62,078 nt of DNA from Allofournierella sp. (GTDB taxonomy: Bacteria; Bacillota; Clostridia; Oscillospirales; Ruminococcaceae). The stretch covers positions 1-62,078 of the forward strand of contig JAHHRU010000013.1 in assembly GCA_020025635.1 (NCBI GenBank). The letters are read 5' to 3'. A program made the translations under genes and the position numbers. The notes below the pieces were generated by a model. That model ran no database searches and was not told where the DNA came from. It saw only the letters and a program-made list of their open reading frames with translations. Positions within the stretch are counted from its first letter, which is position 1. Each line of letters starts with the position of its first letter. Shown one piece after another: positions 49,049 to 58,312 of the stretch.

Positions 49049-49834
49049 ATGTCCTCTACCAGCAGCCCTTTGGGCGAACAGGCGCTCTGCGCTTATCTTG
49101 CCCAGTGCCCGCCGGCAGCGCTGGCCTTTTCGGGCGGGTGTGATTCCGCCCTTCTTCTGGCCCTTGCGGCAAAGGCCGGCTGCAGCATCCGCCCCTATTT
49201 TGTAAAGGGCGATTTTCAGCCCGAATTTGAGCTTGAGGATGCCCGGCGCCTGTGCCGTGAGCTGGGCGTTCCCCTCACGGTGATCCAGGCCCATCCCCTC
49301 ACCGAGCCTTGCATCCGGGCAAACGATGCCCAGCGGTGCTACCACTGCAAGCGGCTGATTTTCGAAAATCTGATTTCCCGGGCAAAGGCCGACGGCCGCA
49401 CCCTTTTGTTCGACGGCACCAACGCCAGCGACCCGGAGGCCGACCGCCCGGGCATGCGGGCTTTGCGTGAGCTTTCGGTGCAAAGCCCGCTGCGCCGGTT
49501 CGGCCTGACCAAAACTCAGGTGCGGGCCATCTCCCGCCGGATGGGGCTTTTCACCGCCGACAAGCCCGCCTATGCCTGCCTTGCCACCCGCATCCCCACC
49601 GGCACCCCGCTGGAAAAACGGGACCTTGAGCGGGTGGAAAGCGCCGAAGCCGCCCTTTTCGGGATGGGTTTTTCCAACCTGCGGCTGCGGCTTTCGGGCG
49701 ATACCGGCCGGCTGCAGCTGCCGGCCGCCCAGCTGGAAAAAGCCGCCGCCCAGCACGAAGCCATCACCCGGCAGCTGCGCCCCTTTGTAAGCGAGGTCCT
49801 TTTGGACCTCACACCAAGACCGGAGGTGGAATGA
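49049..49834 (+). CDS. larE: ATP-dependent sulfur transferase LarE
   Basis: The 261-aa PP-loop protein has ATP motif FSGGCDSALLLAL (~27-39), a C-x-x-C pair (CYHCK, ~102-106) and a third Cys in AYACLATRIPTG. LarE transfers sulfur to the pincer precursor in synthesis of the nickel-pincer nucleotide of lactate racemase. Three cysteines suggest the [4Fe-4S]-dependent, catalytic type rather than the sacrificial single-Cys type. AAAAGGAG precedes the ATG. It is the first gene of larE-larB-larC. Confidence 0.9.
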   Translation: MSSTSSPLGEQALCAYLAQCPPAALAFSGGCDSALLLALAAKAGCSIRPYFVKGDFQPEFELEDARRLCRELGVPLTVIQAHPLTEPCIRANDAQRCYHCKRLIFENLISRAKADGRTLLFDGTNASDPEADRPGMRALRELSVQSPLRRFGLTKTQVRAISRRMGLFTADKPAYACLATRIPTGTPLEKRDLERVESAEAALFGMGFSNLRLRLSGDTGRLQLPAAQLEKAAAQHEAITRQLRPFVSEVLLDLTPRPEVE

Positions 49835-50596
49835 ATGGAAAAAACAGAACTGCTGGCCCTTCTGCAAAAGGTGCAGGCCGGCTCGCTCAGCCCCGATGAA
49901 GCGGCCCTCAAGCTGAAGCTGGAGCCCTTCGAGGACCTGGGCTATGCCATGGTGGACCACCACCGGGCACTGCGCCAGGGCGCAAAGGAGGTCATCTACG
50001 GGGCGGGCAAGACCCCCCAGCAGATGGACGGCATCCTGCACGCCATGGAGGGCCGGGGCGAAACCGATGTGATCATCACCCGCCTTGCGCCCGAGGCGGC
50101 GGAATACCTTCAAAAAAGCCACAGGCTGGAATATGATCCCCTTTCCCGCTTCGGCCTTGTGAATCCCACCGGCACCGTTACCGCCCCCGGCTTCATTGCC
50201 GTGATTTCCGGCGGCACCAGCGATATGCCGGTGTGTGAGGAGGCCGCCCGCACCGCCCAGGCCCTGGGCAACCGGGTGGAGCGGGTGTACGATGTGGGGG
50301 TGGCCGGGCTGCACCGGCTGCTCTCCAAGCTGGATGTGCTGATGCAGGCCCGGGTGGTCATTGCGGTGGCCGGCATGGAGGGCGCCCTTGCCAGCGTGGT
50401 GGGCGGCCTTGTGGACTGCCCGGTCATTGCGGTGCCCACAAGCGTGGGCTACGGCGCAAACTTCGGCGGGCTTTCGGCGCTGCTTTCCATGCTCAATTCC
50501 TGCGCCAGCGGGGTGAGCGTTGTGAACATCGACAACGGCTTCGGGGCCGGTTATCTTGCCAGCATGATCAATCATATGGACGGCGCCGGCCGCTGA
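49835..50596 (+). CDS. larB: nickel-pincer cofactor biosynthesis protein LarB
   Basis: The 253-aa protein has the LarB layout: N-terminal helical part, GAGKTPQQ (~57-64) and a C-terminal PurE-like domain (AVISGGTSDMPVCEEAA, and AGMEGALASVVGGLVDCPVIAVPTSVGYGA). LarB carboxylates and hydrolyses NaAD to start the pincer nucleotide. GGAGGTG precedes the ATG, which immediately follows the larE stop. Confidence 0.95.
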   Translation: MEKTELLALLQKVQAGSLSPDEAALKLKLEPFEDLGYAMVDHHRALRQGAKEVIYGAGKTPQQMDGILHAMEGRGETDVIITRLAPEAAEYLQKSHRLEYDPLSRFGLVNPTGTVTAPGFIAVISGGTSDMPVCEEAARTAQALGNRVERVYDVGVAGLHRLLSKLDVLMQARVVIAVAGMEGALASVVGGLVDCPVIAVPTSVGYGANFGGLSALLSMLNSCASGVSVVNIDNGFGAGYLASMINHMDGAGR

Positions 50597-50625
50597 CGGC
50601 CCGCCTTTGGAAATGAGGTTTTTCA

Positions 50626-51933
50626 ATGAAAACGCTGTATCTGGAATGCGCCATGGGCGCCGCCGGCGATATGCTCACCGCCGCTTTGCTGGACCTTTTC
50701 CCTGCCGAAAAGCAGCAGGAATTCCTTTCCGTCATGAACACCATCCCCGGCGTAAAGGTCACCCTGGAGCGCAAAGCCCCCTGCGGGGTGGACGGCTGCC
50801 ATGTCACCGTGAAGGTGAACGGAACCGAAGAACAAAGCGAGGACCTGCCCCCCCTGGGGGCCGAAACAGGCGGCCATGCCCATGAACACGGCCACACCCA
50901 TGAGCATGAACACGAACACGGCCACACCCATGAGCATGAACACGCACAGGAACACGGGCATGAGCACCCCCATCACCACGGCCACCACCATGCAGGCATG
51001 GAAGAGATCTCGGCCCTCATCGGGGCAATGCCGGTGCCGGATGCGGTAAAAAGCCGGGCCCTTGCGGTTTACGGCCGCATTGCCCAGGCCGAAAGCAAAG
51101 CCCACGGCCTGCCGCTCGCCCAGGTGCACTTCCATGAGGTGGGTGCGCTGGATGCGGTGGTGGATGTGACCGGTGCCTGCCTGCTGATGGATTGGCTCTG
51201 TCCCGATCAGGTGATCGCAAGCCCCATCCACCTGGGCAGCGGCCGGGTGAAATGCGCCCATGGCATCCTGCCGGTGCCGGCGCCTGCCACCGCAAATCTG
51301 CTGGCAGGCGTGCCCTGCTATACCGGCAGTATTTCGGGCGAGCTGTGCACCCCCACCGGCGCGGCGCTGGTGCGCACCTTTGCCGGCAGCTTCGGCCCCA
51401 TGCCGGCCATGACCCTTTCCCGGGTGGGCATCGGCACCGGAAACAAAGAGTTTTCCCAGGCAAACATCCTGCGGGCCTTCCTGGGCGAAACCGAAGCTTC
51501 GCCCCTTTCCGACACCGCCGTGGAAATTTCCTGCAATCTGGACGATATGACCGGCGAGGAGATCGCCCATACCGCCGGATGTCTGCTGGATGCGGGCGCT
51601 CTAGATGTTTACACCCTGCCCATCCAGATGAAAAAGGGCCGCCCGGCGGTAATGCTGTGCTGCCTGTGCCGCCCCCAGCAGAAGGAAGCCCTTGCCGCCC
51701 TTATGCTGAAGCACACCACCAGCTGGGGGGTGCGGATGCAGGAATGCAGCCGCCGGGTGCTGCCCCGGGCCGTAAAAACGGTGGATACCCCCTACGGCCC
51801 GGTGCGGGTAAAATATTCCGAAAACCCCAAAAAGGCAAAGGCCGAATACGCCGATGCCGCCGCCGCGGCCCAAAAGGCCGGTGTCCCCCTTTGGCAGGTG
51901 CAGAACGCCGCCCTCGCCGCCTTCCGAAAATAA
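50626..51933 (+). CDS. larC: nickel insertion protein LarC, single ORF with His-rich segment
   Basis: The 435-aa protein matches LarC: N-terminal domain ECAMGAAGDMLTAALLDL, then a His/Glu/Gly-rich metal-binding segment (~85-125, over 20 His), then the catalytic C-terminal half with HFHEVGALDAVVDVTG and ISCNLDDMTGE. LarC inserts Ni(II) into the pincer using CTP. In Lactobacillus plantarum LarC is made by a programmed frameshift; here one uninterrupted frame encodes all. GAGG precedes the ATG. No larA is in the window. Confidence 0.95.
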   Translation: MKTLYLECAMGAAGDMLTAALLDLFPAEKQQEFLSVMNTIPGVKVTLERKAPCGVDGCHVTVKVNGTEEQSEDLPPLGAETGGHAHEHGHTHEHEHEHGHTHEHEHAQEHGHEHPHHHGHHHAGMEEISALIGAMPVPDAVKSRALAVYGRIAQAESKAHGLPLAQVHFHEVGALDAVVDVTGACLLMDWLCPDQVIASPIHLGSGRVKCAHGILPVPAPATANLLAGVPCYTGSISGELCTPTGAALVRTFAGSFGPMPAMTLSRVGIGTGNKEFSQANILRAFLGETEASPLSDTAVEISCNLDDMTGEEIAHTAGCLLDAGALDVYTLPIQMKKGRPAVMLCCLCRPQQKEALAALMLKHTTSWGVRMQECSRRVLPRAVKTVDTPYGPVRVKYSENPKKAKAEYADAAAAAQKAGVPLWQVQNAALAAFRK

Positions 51934-52030
51934 AAGGCGGCCCCGCCGGGGCACACAAACGGTTTTCCGGCCCCAAAAAGCGGCACCATTCCCAAACCAA
52001 GCGGGGGCCGCTTTCCGGCCCCTCAAACAC

Positions 52031-52069
52031 AAAACGGCGTGTATCCCCATTGGATACACGCCGTTTTTT
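52031..52069. terminator. bidirectional terminator between larC and gluQ
   Basis: AAAACGGCGTGTATCC (52031-52046) pairs with GGATACACGCCGTTTT (52052-52067), convergent genes on both sides. Confidence 0.93.
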
Positions 52070-52102
52070 CTGCTGCGCCCCGCAATTCGTTTTGTGCGTT
52101 TT

Positions 52103-53053
52103 TCAAAACAGATCATCCGGCAGGAAAATGTCGGTTTTGGGCACCTTTTCCCAGTCGAAAATTTTGGCAAGCTCGGCGGGGGCGGCCGGCTCGGGCCGCT
52201 CCAGCTGGCCGGCCAGCCAGGCCAGCCGGCCGATCACCTGGGGGGCGGTGTATTTTTCCTTCAGCACCTCCAGGCTCACATCCCCGTCCCGTTTGGAAAG
52301 CCGCCGCCCGTCCGATGCCAGCAGCAGCGGCAGGTGGCAGAAGCGGGGCGCTTGCAGCCCCAGCAGCCGGTACAAAAGCAGCTGCCTCGGGGTGGACTGC
52401 AAAAGGTCCGCCCCCCGCACCACCTCGTTCACCCCCATGAGGGCATCGTCCACCACCACGGCCAGCTGGTAGGCAAACACCCCGTCGCCCCGGCGCAGCA
52501 CAAAATCGCCGCAGTCATCCGGCAGGTATTCCGAGTAAGGGCCCAGGTGGCCGTCGGTAAAGGCGATGGTTTCATCCGGCACAAGCAGCCGCATGGCGGG
52601 GCTGCGCTTTTTTTCAAGGGCCGCCCTTTCTTCTTCGCTCAGGTGCAGGCAGTGCCGGTTGTAAATGGGGGTGCCGTCCTCCCGGTGGGGGGCGCTGGCC
52701 GCCCGCACCTGGCTCCGGCTGCAATAGCAGGGGTAAACAAGGCCCGCTTTTTGCAGTTTTTCAAAATACTTTTCGTATATTTCAGCTCTATTCGACTGAT
52801 AGTAGCTCCCAGCAGGCCCGCCTGCGGAGCCGCCCTCGTCCCAGTCCAGGCCCAGCCAGTGCAGGTCCTGTTCCAAAAGGTCAGCGAATGCCCGGGGGCA
52901 GCGCTCGGCATCCAGGTCCTCAATGCGCAGCACGATGCGCCCGCCGGTGCTTTTGGCCGAAAGCCAGGCAAGCAGGCTGCACAGCAGGTTGCCCAGGTGC
53001 ATCCGTCCCGATGGGCTGGGGGCAAACCGGCCCACCGTTTCTCTTTTTTCCAA
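52103..53053 (-). CDS. gluQ: glutamyl-Q tRNA(Asp) synthetase
   Basis: The 316-aa protein resembles the catalytic core of GluRS without the anticodon-binding domain. It has RFAPSPSGRMHLGN (HIGH-type, ~9-22), a zinc-like C-x-C...Y/C cluster (YPCYCSRSQ, then NRHCLHLS) and the KMSKS-equivalent RRLSKRDGD. GluQ attaches glutamate to queuosine in tRNA-Asp. The start is set at TTG 53053, nine bases after AAGGG, as the family starts near here; a GTG at 53092 lies inside a strong hairpin. Confidence 0.85.
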   Translation of the reverse strand: MEKRETVGRFAPSPSGRMHLGNLLCSLLAWLSAKSTGGRIVLRIEDLDAERCPRAFADLLEQDLHWLGLDWDEGGSAGGPAGSYYQSNRAEIYEKYFEKLQKAGLVYPCYCSRSQVRAASAPHREDGTPIYNRHCLHLSEEERAALEKKRSPAMRLLVPDETIAFTDGHLGPYSEYLPDDCGDFVLRRGDGVFAYQLAVVVDDALMGVNEVVRGADLLQSTPRQLLLYRLLGLQAPRFCHLPLLLASDGRRLSKRDGDVSLEVLKEKYTAPQVIGRLAWLAGQLERPEPAAPAELAKIFDWEKVPKTDIFLPDDLF

Positions 53054-53077
53054 TCTCGTCAGCCCTTCTCTCAAAGC

Positions 53078-53131
53078 GGCCGGGTTTTCCACAAGAAGTC
53101 CCCTCTTTGTGGAAAACCCGGCCCCTCTTTT
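53078..53131 (+). other. perfect 16-bp stem-loop between the M18 peptidase and gluQ genes
   Basis: GGCCGGGTTTTCCACA (53078-53093) pairs with TGTGGAAAACCCGGCC (53108-53123), followed on the plus strand by CCTCTTTTTTTT. It is a plus-strand intrinsic terminator in shape though both neighbours are on the minus strand. It could stop antisense transcription or act as an mRNA boundary. Confidence 0.7.
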
Positions 53132-53133
53132 TT

Positions 53134-54420
53134 TTACAGTGCCCAGCCCTGGCTGGTCTTTTCAATGCGGGCCGCGTACCAGGCGCACACCGCATTCACC
53201 AAAGCATCCACATCCTGTGCGGCCGCCGTCTCCACGCAGGAGTGCATGGCCAGCTGGGGCAGGCCGATGTCGGCCATGCGCACGCTCACCTGTGCGCTCA
53301 GCAGGTTGCCCAGGGTGCTGCCGCCGGGAAGGTCGGGCCGGTTGTAGTAATCCTGCACCGGCACGCCCGCCTTTTCGCAAACCGAGCGGAACAATGCCGC
53401 CGTTTCGCCGCTGGTGGTGTATTTCTGGCTGGCGTTCCACTTGAGCACAACGCCGCCGCCCAGCCGAACCGGGTTTGCCGCATCGCTCATCTCGGCAAAG
53501 TTCGGGTGGATGGCGTGGCCGTTGTCGGCGGAAAGCAGCAGGCTCTTGGCAAGGGCCCGGCGGCTGTCCTCGGCGTTTTCGCCCAGGGCCTCGGCGGCCC
53601 GGGCCAGCACGTCCGGCAGCAGGCTGCTCAGTGCGCCCTGGCGGGTGCCGCTGCCCACCTCCTCGTTATCGAACAGGCAGAACACGGCGCCCTGCTCGCT
53701 TTCGGGTGCATTCAACAGGCCCGCAAGGCCGGCAAAGGCACAGCCCAAATCGTCCAGGCGGGGCACCAAAATCAGGCCGTTCGGGGTCTGGGTGCCCTTG
53801 TCAGAGCAGTAAAGCAGCAGGTCCTGGGCCAGGATCTCCTCCTTTTTGCAGCCGGCCGCATCGGCCAGCGCCTGCTGAAGGTCGGCCTTTGCGGCCGGGG
53901 CATACAGGGCGGGCATATCCTTTTTCATGTCGTAGTTGTGGCCGCTGTTGGCGGTGCGGTCCATGTGGATGGCCAGGTGCGGGATCACCGCCTGCTCACC
54001 GCCCAGGTCCACCAGCTGTTCCCGGATGCCGCCGGCGGTTTTCACCATCAGCCGGCCGGCAATGCCAAGGGGCCGGTCCAGCCAGGCCGCCCGGATCATC
54101 CCGCCGTAGCCCTCCAGATCCAGCATGGTGCAGCCGGCCCGGTCCACGGCGCCCTTCACCCGGAAGGCGGGGCTGTCGCTGTGGGCGGCGCTCATGCGCC
54201 AGCCGGCGCCGGGAACTTTGGGCATCCGCCAGGCGATCAGCGAAGAGCCGGCCCGGGTGGTGTAGTATTTTTTGCCCGGCTCAAGGCCCCAGCTGTCGGC
54301 CTCTTCCAGGCGGGCAAAGCCGGCCTCGTCCAGCCGGCGGGCGGTTTCGGCAACTGCGTGCCAGGGGGTGGGGGCTGCCTCGATGTAACGGAAAAGCTCC
54401 GTGGTATTGCTCATTTTCAT
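53134..54420 (-). CDS. M18 family aminopeptidase
   Basis: The 428-aa protein has the M18 layout with zinc ligands in AAHSDSPAF (~79-87), PRLDDLGCAF (~222), DNEEVGSGTRQGA (~250) and SADNGHAIHPNF, plus the late AMHSCVETA His (~397). M18 enzymes are cytosolic dodecameric aminopeptidases preferring acidic or hydrophobic N-termini. AAAGGAG precedes the ATG. It lies upstream of gluQ, in the same direction, separated by a strong hairpin. Confidence 0.93.
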   Translation of the reverse strand: MKMSNTTELFRYIEAAPTPWHAVAETARRLDEAGFARLEEADSWGLEPGKKYYTTRAGSSLIAWRMPKVPGAGWRMSAAHSDSPAFRVKGAVDRAGCTMLDLEGYGGMIRAAWLDRPLGIAGRLMVKTAGGIREQLVDLGGEQAVIPHLAIHMDRTANSGHNYDMKKDMPALYAPAAKADLQQALADAAGCKKEEILAQDLLLYCSDKGTQTPNGLILVPRLDDLGCAFAGLAGLLNAPESEQGAVFCLFDNEEVGSGTRQGALSSLLPDVLARAAEALGENAEDSRRALAKSLLLSADNGHAIHPNFAEMSDAANPVRLGGGVVLKWNASQKYTTSGETAALFRSVCEKAGVPVQDYYNRPDLPGGSTLGNLLSAQVSVRMADIGLPQLAMHSCVETAAAQDVDALVNAVCAWYAARIEKTSQGWAL

Positions 54421-54503
54421 TCCGCTCCTTTTCTTTTCAAAAATCCCCCGCCGAAGGCTCGTGCGGGGTCTTTTTGAATACTCTTTGTATAATATATTTG
54501 TTT

Positions 54504-55622
54504 TTATACTGTTTTCAGCTCGTAATCCCGGCTGCCCAGGCCGATTTTTTCGGCATGTGCCAGGCAGACGGTCCAGTCGGTGCCGGGGGCGCTGTCGGAA
54601 AAATGGTCGCCGCAGCTGTGGCCGCAGTGCTCCAGGTTGTCGGCCAGCTGGCTGCCCCGGATGGGCTCCATCCGGTTGCAGGCATCGGCACAGGCCTGAT
54701 CCAGCGCCACCGGGTCGAAGCTTGCGAACATGCCCACATCCGGGATGATAGCCGCATCGTTTTCGCCGTGGCAGTCGCAGTTGGGCGAAACGTTCATCAC
54801 CAGGTTGATGTGGAAGGAAGGCCGGTCCTGCACCACCGCTTTTGCGTATTCGGCAATGCGCCGGTTCAGCTCATCGTTTGCGGTGTAGTCGGTATTTTCA
54901 ATGGCATCGAAATTGCAGATGCCGATGCACCGCCCGCAGCCCACGCACCGGTGGTGGTCGATGCGGGCCCTGCCGGTTTCAAAGCCGATGGCATCCTGGG
55001 CGCAGATCTTTGCGCAGGCATGGCAGCTGCGGCAAAGCTCTGGCTGCACCTGGGGCTTTCCGCTGTTGTGCTGCTCCATCTTGCCGGCCCGGCTGCCGCT
55101 GCCCATGCCCAGGTTTTTCAGCGCGCCGCCGAACCCGGTGGACTCATGCCCCTTGAAATGGTTCAGGCTGATCACCACATCCGCATCCATGATGGCACGG
55201 CCGATCTTTGCCTCCTTCACGCACCGGCCGCCCTTCACCGGCACCAGCACCTCGTCGGTGCCCTTCAGGCCGTCGGCGATCACCACCTGGCAGCCGGTGG
55301 AAAAGGGCGAAAACCCGTTTTCATAGGCGGCATCCATATGCTCCAGCGCATTCTTGCGCCGGCCCACATACAGGGTGTTGCAGTCGGTCAGAAACGGCAG
55401 GCCGCCCTGCTGCTTCACATAGTCGGCCACTGCCTTTGCGTAGTTGGGGCGGATGTAGGAAAGGTTGCCCGGCTCGCCGAAATGGATCTTGATGGCAACG
55501 AACTGCTTTTCCATGTCAATGCTTTCAAAGCCCGCCGCCTTCATCAGCCGCCGCAGCTTGTCCAGCAGGTTGAGGCCCGGGCGGGCCCGCATATTGGTGA
55601 AATACACAACCGGCTTTTCCAT
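54504..55622 (-). CDS. DUF362 protein with two 4Fe-4S clusters
   Basis: The 372-aa protein has an N-terminal DUF362 domain (~5-185) and a bacterial ferredoxin-type insert with two cluster motifs (CRSCHACAKIC and CVGCGRCIGIC, ~196-240). A C-terminal part with extra Cys (NCDCHGE) follows. Such proteins are widespread in anaerobes; electron carriage is likely, but the reaction is unknown. GGAGGG is seven bases before ATG 55622; the longer start at 55637 is less well placed. Confidence 0.88.
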   Translation of the reverse strand: MEKPVVYFTNMRARPGLNLLDKLRRLMKAAGFESIDMEKQFVAIKIHFGEPGNLSYIRPNYAKAVADYVKQQGGLPFLTDCNTLYVGRRKNALEHMDAAYENGFSPFSTGCQVVIADGLKGTDEVLVPVKGGRCVKEAKIGRAIMDADVVISLNHFKGHESTGFGGALKNLGMGSGSRAGKMEQHNSGKPQVQPELCRSCHACAKICAQDAIGFETGRARIDHHRCVGCGRCIGICNFDAIENTDYTANDELNRRIAEYAKAVVQDRPSFHINLVMNVSPNCDCHGENDAAIIPDVGMFASFDPVALDQACADACNRMEPIRGSQLADNLEHCGHSCGDHFSDSAPGTDWTVCLAHAEKIGLGSRDYELKTV

Positions 55623-55654
55623 AAGGATGCCCTCCATTCTTTCTCAGGAATTTA

Positions 55655-56476
55655 TCACAGGCTCAAAAACGCCATGGCCAGCACTGCGGCGCCCAGCAGG
55701 ATGCGGTACCAGCCGAACACGGTGAAGTCGTGCTTTTTCACAAAGTTCACCAAAAAGCGGATGGCCGCAAGACTCACCACAAAGGCCGAAACGCAGCCCA
55801 GCACCAAAGCGGTGACCTCGCTTCCGGCCAGCACGGCGCCGCCGGCCACGAATTTGACCCCCTTCAGAAGGCTTGCGCCCAGCATCACCGGAATGGCCAG
55901 AAAGAAGGTGAACTCGGCAGCCACCGGCCGGCCCAGGCCCAAAAGCAGGCCGCCCACGATGGTGGCGCCGGAACGGCTGGTGCCGGGGATCATGGCCAGC
56001 ACCTGCCACAGGCCGATGATGAAGGCATCCTTGTAGGTGATGTCGGCAATGCTCTGCGCCCGAACGGGGCGGGGCCTGCGCTCGATGAGGATGAAGAACA
56101 CGCCGTACAAAATCAGCATCACGGCAACGGTCCAGTAATTGTAAAGGTATTTGTCCAAAAGGTCGTCAAAGGCAAGGCCCAGCACCATGGCGGGCAGGGT
56201 GGCCGCCAGCACATGGAACCACATGGACCACACGTCTTTTTTCAGGTAATGCTCTTCTTTTTTTGCCGAGAAGGGCCAGAGCTTGGGCAGATACAAAACC
56301 ACCACCGCCAAAATGGCGCCCAGCTGAATGACCACCCGGAACATTTCCAAAAATTCTTCCGAATAGGGCAGTGCCAGCAGCTTCTCCACCAAAATCAGGT
56401 GGCCGGTGCTGGAAACGGGCAGCCATTCGGTGATGCCCTCAATGATACCGTAAAATAAGATCTTCAAATACTCCAT
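55655..56476 (-). CDS. uppP: undecaprenyl-diphosphatase UppP (BacA)
   Basis: The 273-aa membrane protein has eight helices and the two catalytic regions EGITEWLPVSSTGHLIL (~13-29) and PGTSRSG (~164-170). UppP recycles the lipid carrier for peptidoglycan synthesis by removing a phosphate from undecaprenyl diphosphate. AAGGGG lies seven bases before ATG 56476, preferred over the ATG at 56482. Overproduction gives bacitracin tolerance in other species. Confidence 0.96.
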   Translation of the reverse strand: MEYLKILFYGIIEGITEWLPVSSTGHLILVEKLLALPYSEEFLEMFRVVIQLGAILAVVVLYLPKLWPFSAKKEEHYLKKDVWSMWFHVLAATLPAMVLGLAFDDLLDKYLYNYWTVAVMLILYGVFFILIERRPRPVRAQSIADITYKDAFIIGLWQVLAMIPGTSRSGATIVGGLLLGLGRPVAAEFTFFLAIPVMLGASLLKGVKFVAGGAVLAGSEVTALVLGCVSAFVVSLAAIRFLVNFVKKHDFTVFGWYRILLGAAVLAMAFLSL

Positions 56477-56718
56477 TTTCATTCCCCTTTTTGCAATTTA
56501 CTCTGTAACAGTATAGCACACCCCACCCAAAAACAGAACTGTTTTCGGGCCGTTTTTCCCGCCGTGGGGGCAGTTTGCCCGGTTTTGCATTTTTTGCCGC
56601 CTCATTTTGAACTGCACTCTTTTTTTTAGCGGGCAAATACAGTATAATGGTTGTAAGTATCGAACCGGCACCAAAGGTGCCCATTTCAAGGATTTTTCCT
56701 GTAAAGAGGTGTTTTGAT

Positions 56719-57354
56719 TTGAACATTCTGGTCGTTGGCTGCGGGCGCGCCGGCGCACAGCTGATCCTTCTTTTGGAGCAGCTGGGCCATGACGTCTCCG
56801 TGCTGGATGCCAACCCTGCCGAGCTGGAGCGGCTGAACGAATTTGAGGATCACGATTTTTCGGGCGAGGCCATGGCCGGCATCCCCATCGACGTGGATAC
56901 CCTGCGCCATGCGGGCATTGAAACCTGCGATGCGGTGGCCATTGCCACCAATGATGACAGTGTGAACATCATGGTGGCCCAGATCGCCTCCGAGGTGTTC
57001 GGCGTGCAGCGGGTGGTTGCCCGCATCACCGACCCGGTGCTGAAGGATTTCTTTGTGGAGCATTACGGCTTCAAAACCGTCTGCCCCACAAACCTGTCGG
57101 CCCAAAGCATGCTGCTGGGCATTTTGGAAGATCAGGAAAGCTGTGCGCTCACCATCGGCTCCACCACATCGGCCTTCTTCACCGTGCCGGTGCCGGAGTA
57201 TCATGTGGGCCGCCCCCTCACCCGGGTGAAGGCCCCCGAGGGCGAGCTTCTGTTCGGTGTGCTGCACCAGAACGGCTCGGTGGAGCTTGCCACCAATCCC
57301 AGCCCGGTTCTGAAGTCAAGCGATCAGCTCATCTACTGCCGCATTGCAGACTGA
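56719..57354 (+). CDS. TrkA/KtrA-like potassium-channel gating protein, TTG start
   Basis: The 211-aa protein has an RCK N domain with GCGRAG (~7-12), acid at the end of strand 2 (VLDAN), and a C-terminal TrkA-C domain (~135-210). TTG at 56719 follows AGAGGTG at seven bases; the upstream extension lacks a site. A paralogue follows 68 bp on. Such proteins bind nucleotides and gate TrkH/KtrB channels, none of which is in the window. Confidence 0.88.
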   Translation: MNILVVGCGRAGAQLILLLEQLGHDVSVLDANPAELERLNEFEDHDFSGEAMAGIPIDVDTLRHAGIETCDAVAIATNDDSVNIMVAQIASEVFGVQRVVARITDPVLKDFFVEHYGFKTVCPTNLSAQSMLLGILEDQESCALTIGSTTSAFFTVPVPEYHVGRPLTRVKAPEGELLFGVLHQNGSVELATNPSPVLKSSDQLIYCRIAD

Positions 57355-57422
57355 TGACCCCTCTGCATCCCAAATCCATTTTCTGCTTTTCCCCCGTTTT
57401 GCGGGGATGAAAGGAGCTTTTT

Positions 57423-58088
57423 ATGAAAATTCTCATTGTGGGCGGCGGCAAGGTCGGTTACTATATGGCAAAGACCCTGCTGGCCCACGGCCATGAGGCC
57501 CACGTTCTGGAACAGGACGAGGCCCTCTGCATGCAGATCGCCAACGAGCTGGACATTCCGGTCACCTGCGGCGATGGTTCCATGATCGAATACCTGCGGG
57601 CCGCCGGCTGCGGCGAATGCCAGGCCCTAGTTGCCGTTACCGGCCGGGACGAGGTGAACCTGATCACCTGCCAGATCGCCAAAAAGGAATTCGGCGTAAA
57701 GAAAACCGTTGCCCGGGTGAACAACCCCAAAAACACCGTCATCCTGCGCAAGCTGGGTGTGGACATCGTGGTTTCCAGCACCGAGAACCTGGCCCGCATT
57801 CTGGAGCGTGAGGTGGAGACCGCTGCCATCCGCCAGCTGCTGAGCCTTGCCGGCGGCACCGCCACTTTGGTGGAGCTGCTCATCCCCACCCCCTTCAAGT
57901 ACCACGGGCAGAGCCTTTCTCAGATCCCCATCACCGAGGATGCGGTCATCATCTCCATCACCCGCCACGGCGAGCTGCTCATCCCCCGCGGCAACACCCT
58001 TCTGTGTGAGGGCGACAAGGTCCTGTGCGTTGCCAAGGATGAAGCCATGCACAGTCTCGTGAAGGACTGGAACCTGGGCGATGCATAA
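57423..58088 (+). CDS. TrkA/KtrA-like potassium-channel gating protein
   Basis: The 221-aa protein has an RCK N domain (GGGKVGYY, ~7-14; Glu at the end of strand 2 in VLEQDE, which often goes with ATP/NADH preference) and a TrkA-C domain. AAAGGAG precedes the ATG. Together with the upstream paralogue it may form a hetero-octamer or serve two channels. Confidence 0.92.
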   Translation: MKILIVGGGKVGYYMAKTLLAHGHEAHVLEQDEALCMQIANELDIPVTCGDGSMIEYLRAAGCGECQALVAVTGRDEVNLITCQIAKKEFGVKKTVARVNNPKNTVILRKLGVDIVVSSTENLARILEREVETAAIRQLLSLAGGTATLVELLIPTPFKYHGQSLSQIPITEDAVIISITRHGELLIPRGNTLLCEGDKVLCVAKDEAMHSLVKDWNLGDA

Positions 58089-58312
58089 ATTTTTCCCGGC
58101 TTTTTGGGCTTTGCCTGCGCAGGTTTTGCCGGCGTTTTCGGTTCGCCTTCCCAAAAGCCGGGTTTGCCGCATCTGGCGGCTGTTTTCCCTTGTTTTCGCA
58201 CAACAAATTGTATAAAATATTCTTTTAGTACGTTTTGTTTTTCAAATACCGCCTGTTTTCCCCTTTTGGGGGGCTTTTCCGCCGGGCGGTGCCAGATGCA
58301 AAGGGGGCTTTC

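Noticed and set aside
53054..53092. GTG at 53092 as the gluQ start
   Set aside because: It lies in the arm of a 16-bp stem and adds 13 residues not usual for the family; TTG at 53053 has a better placed site.
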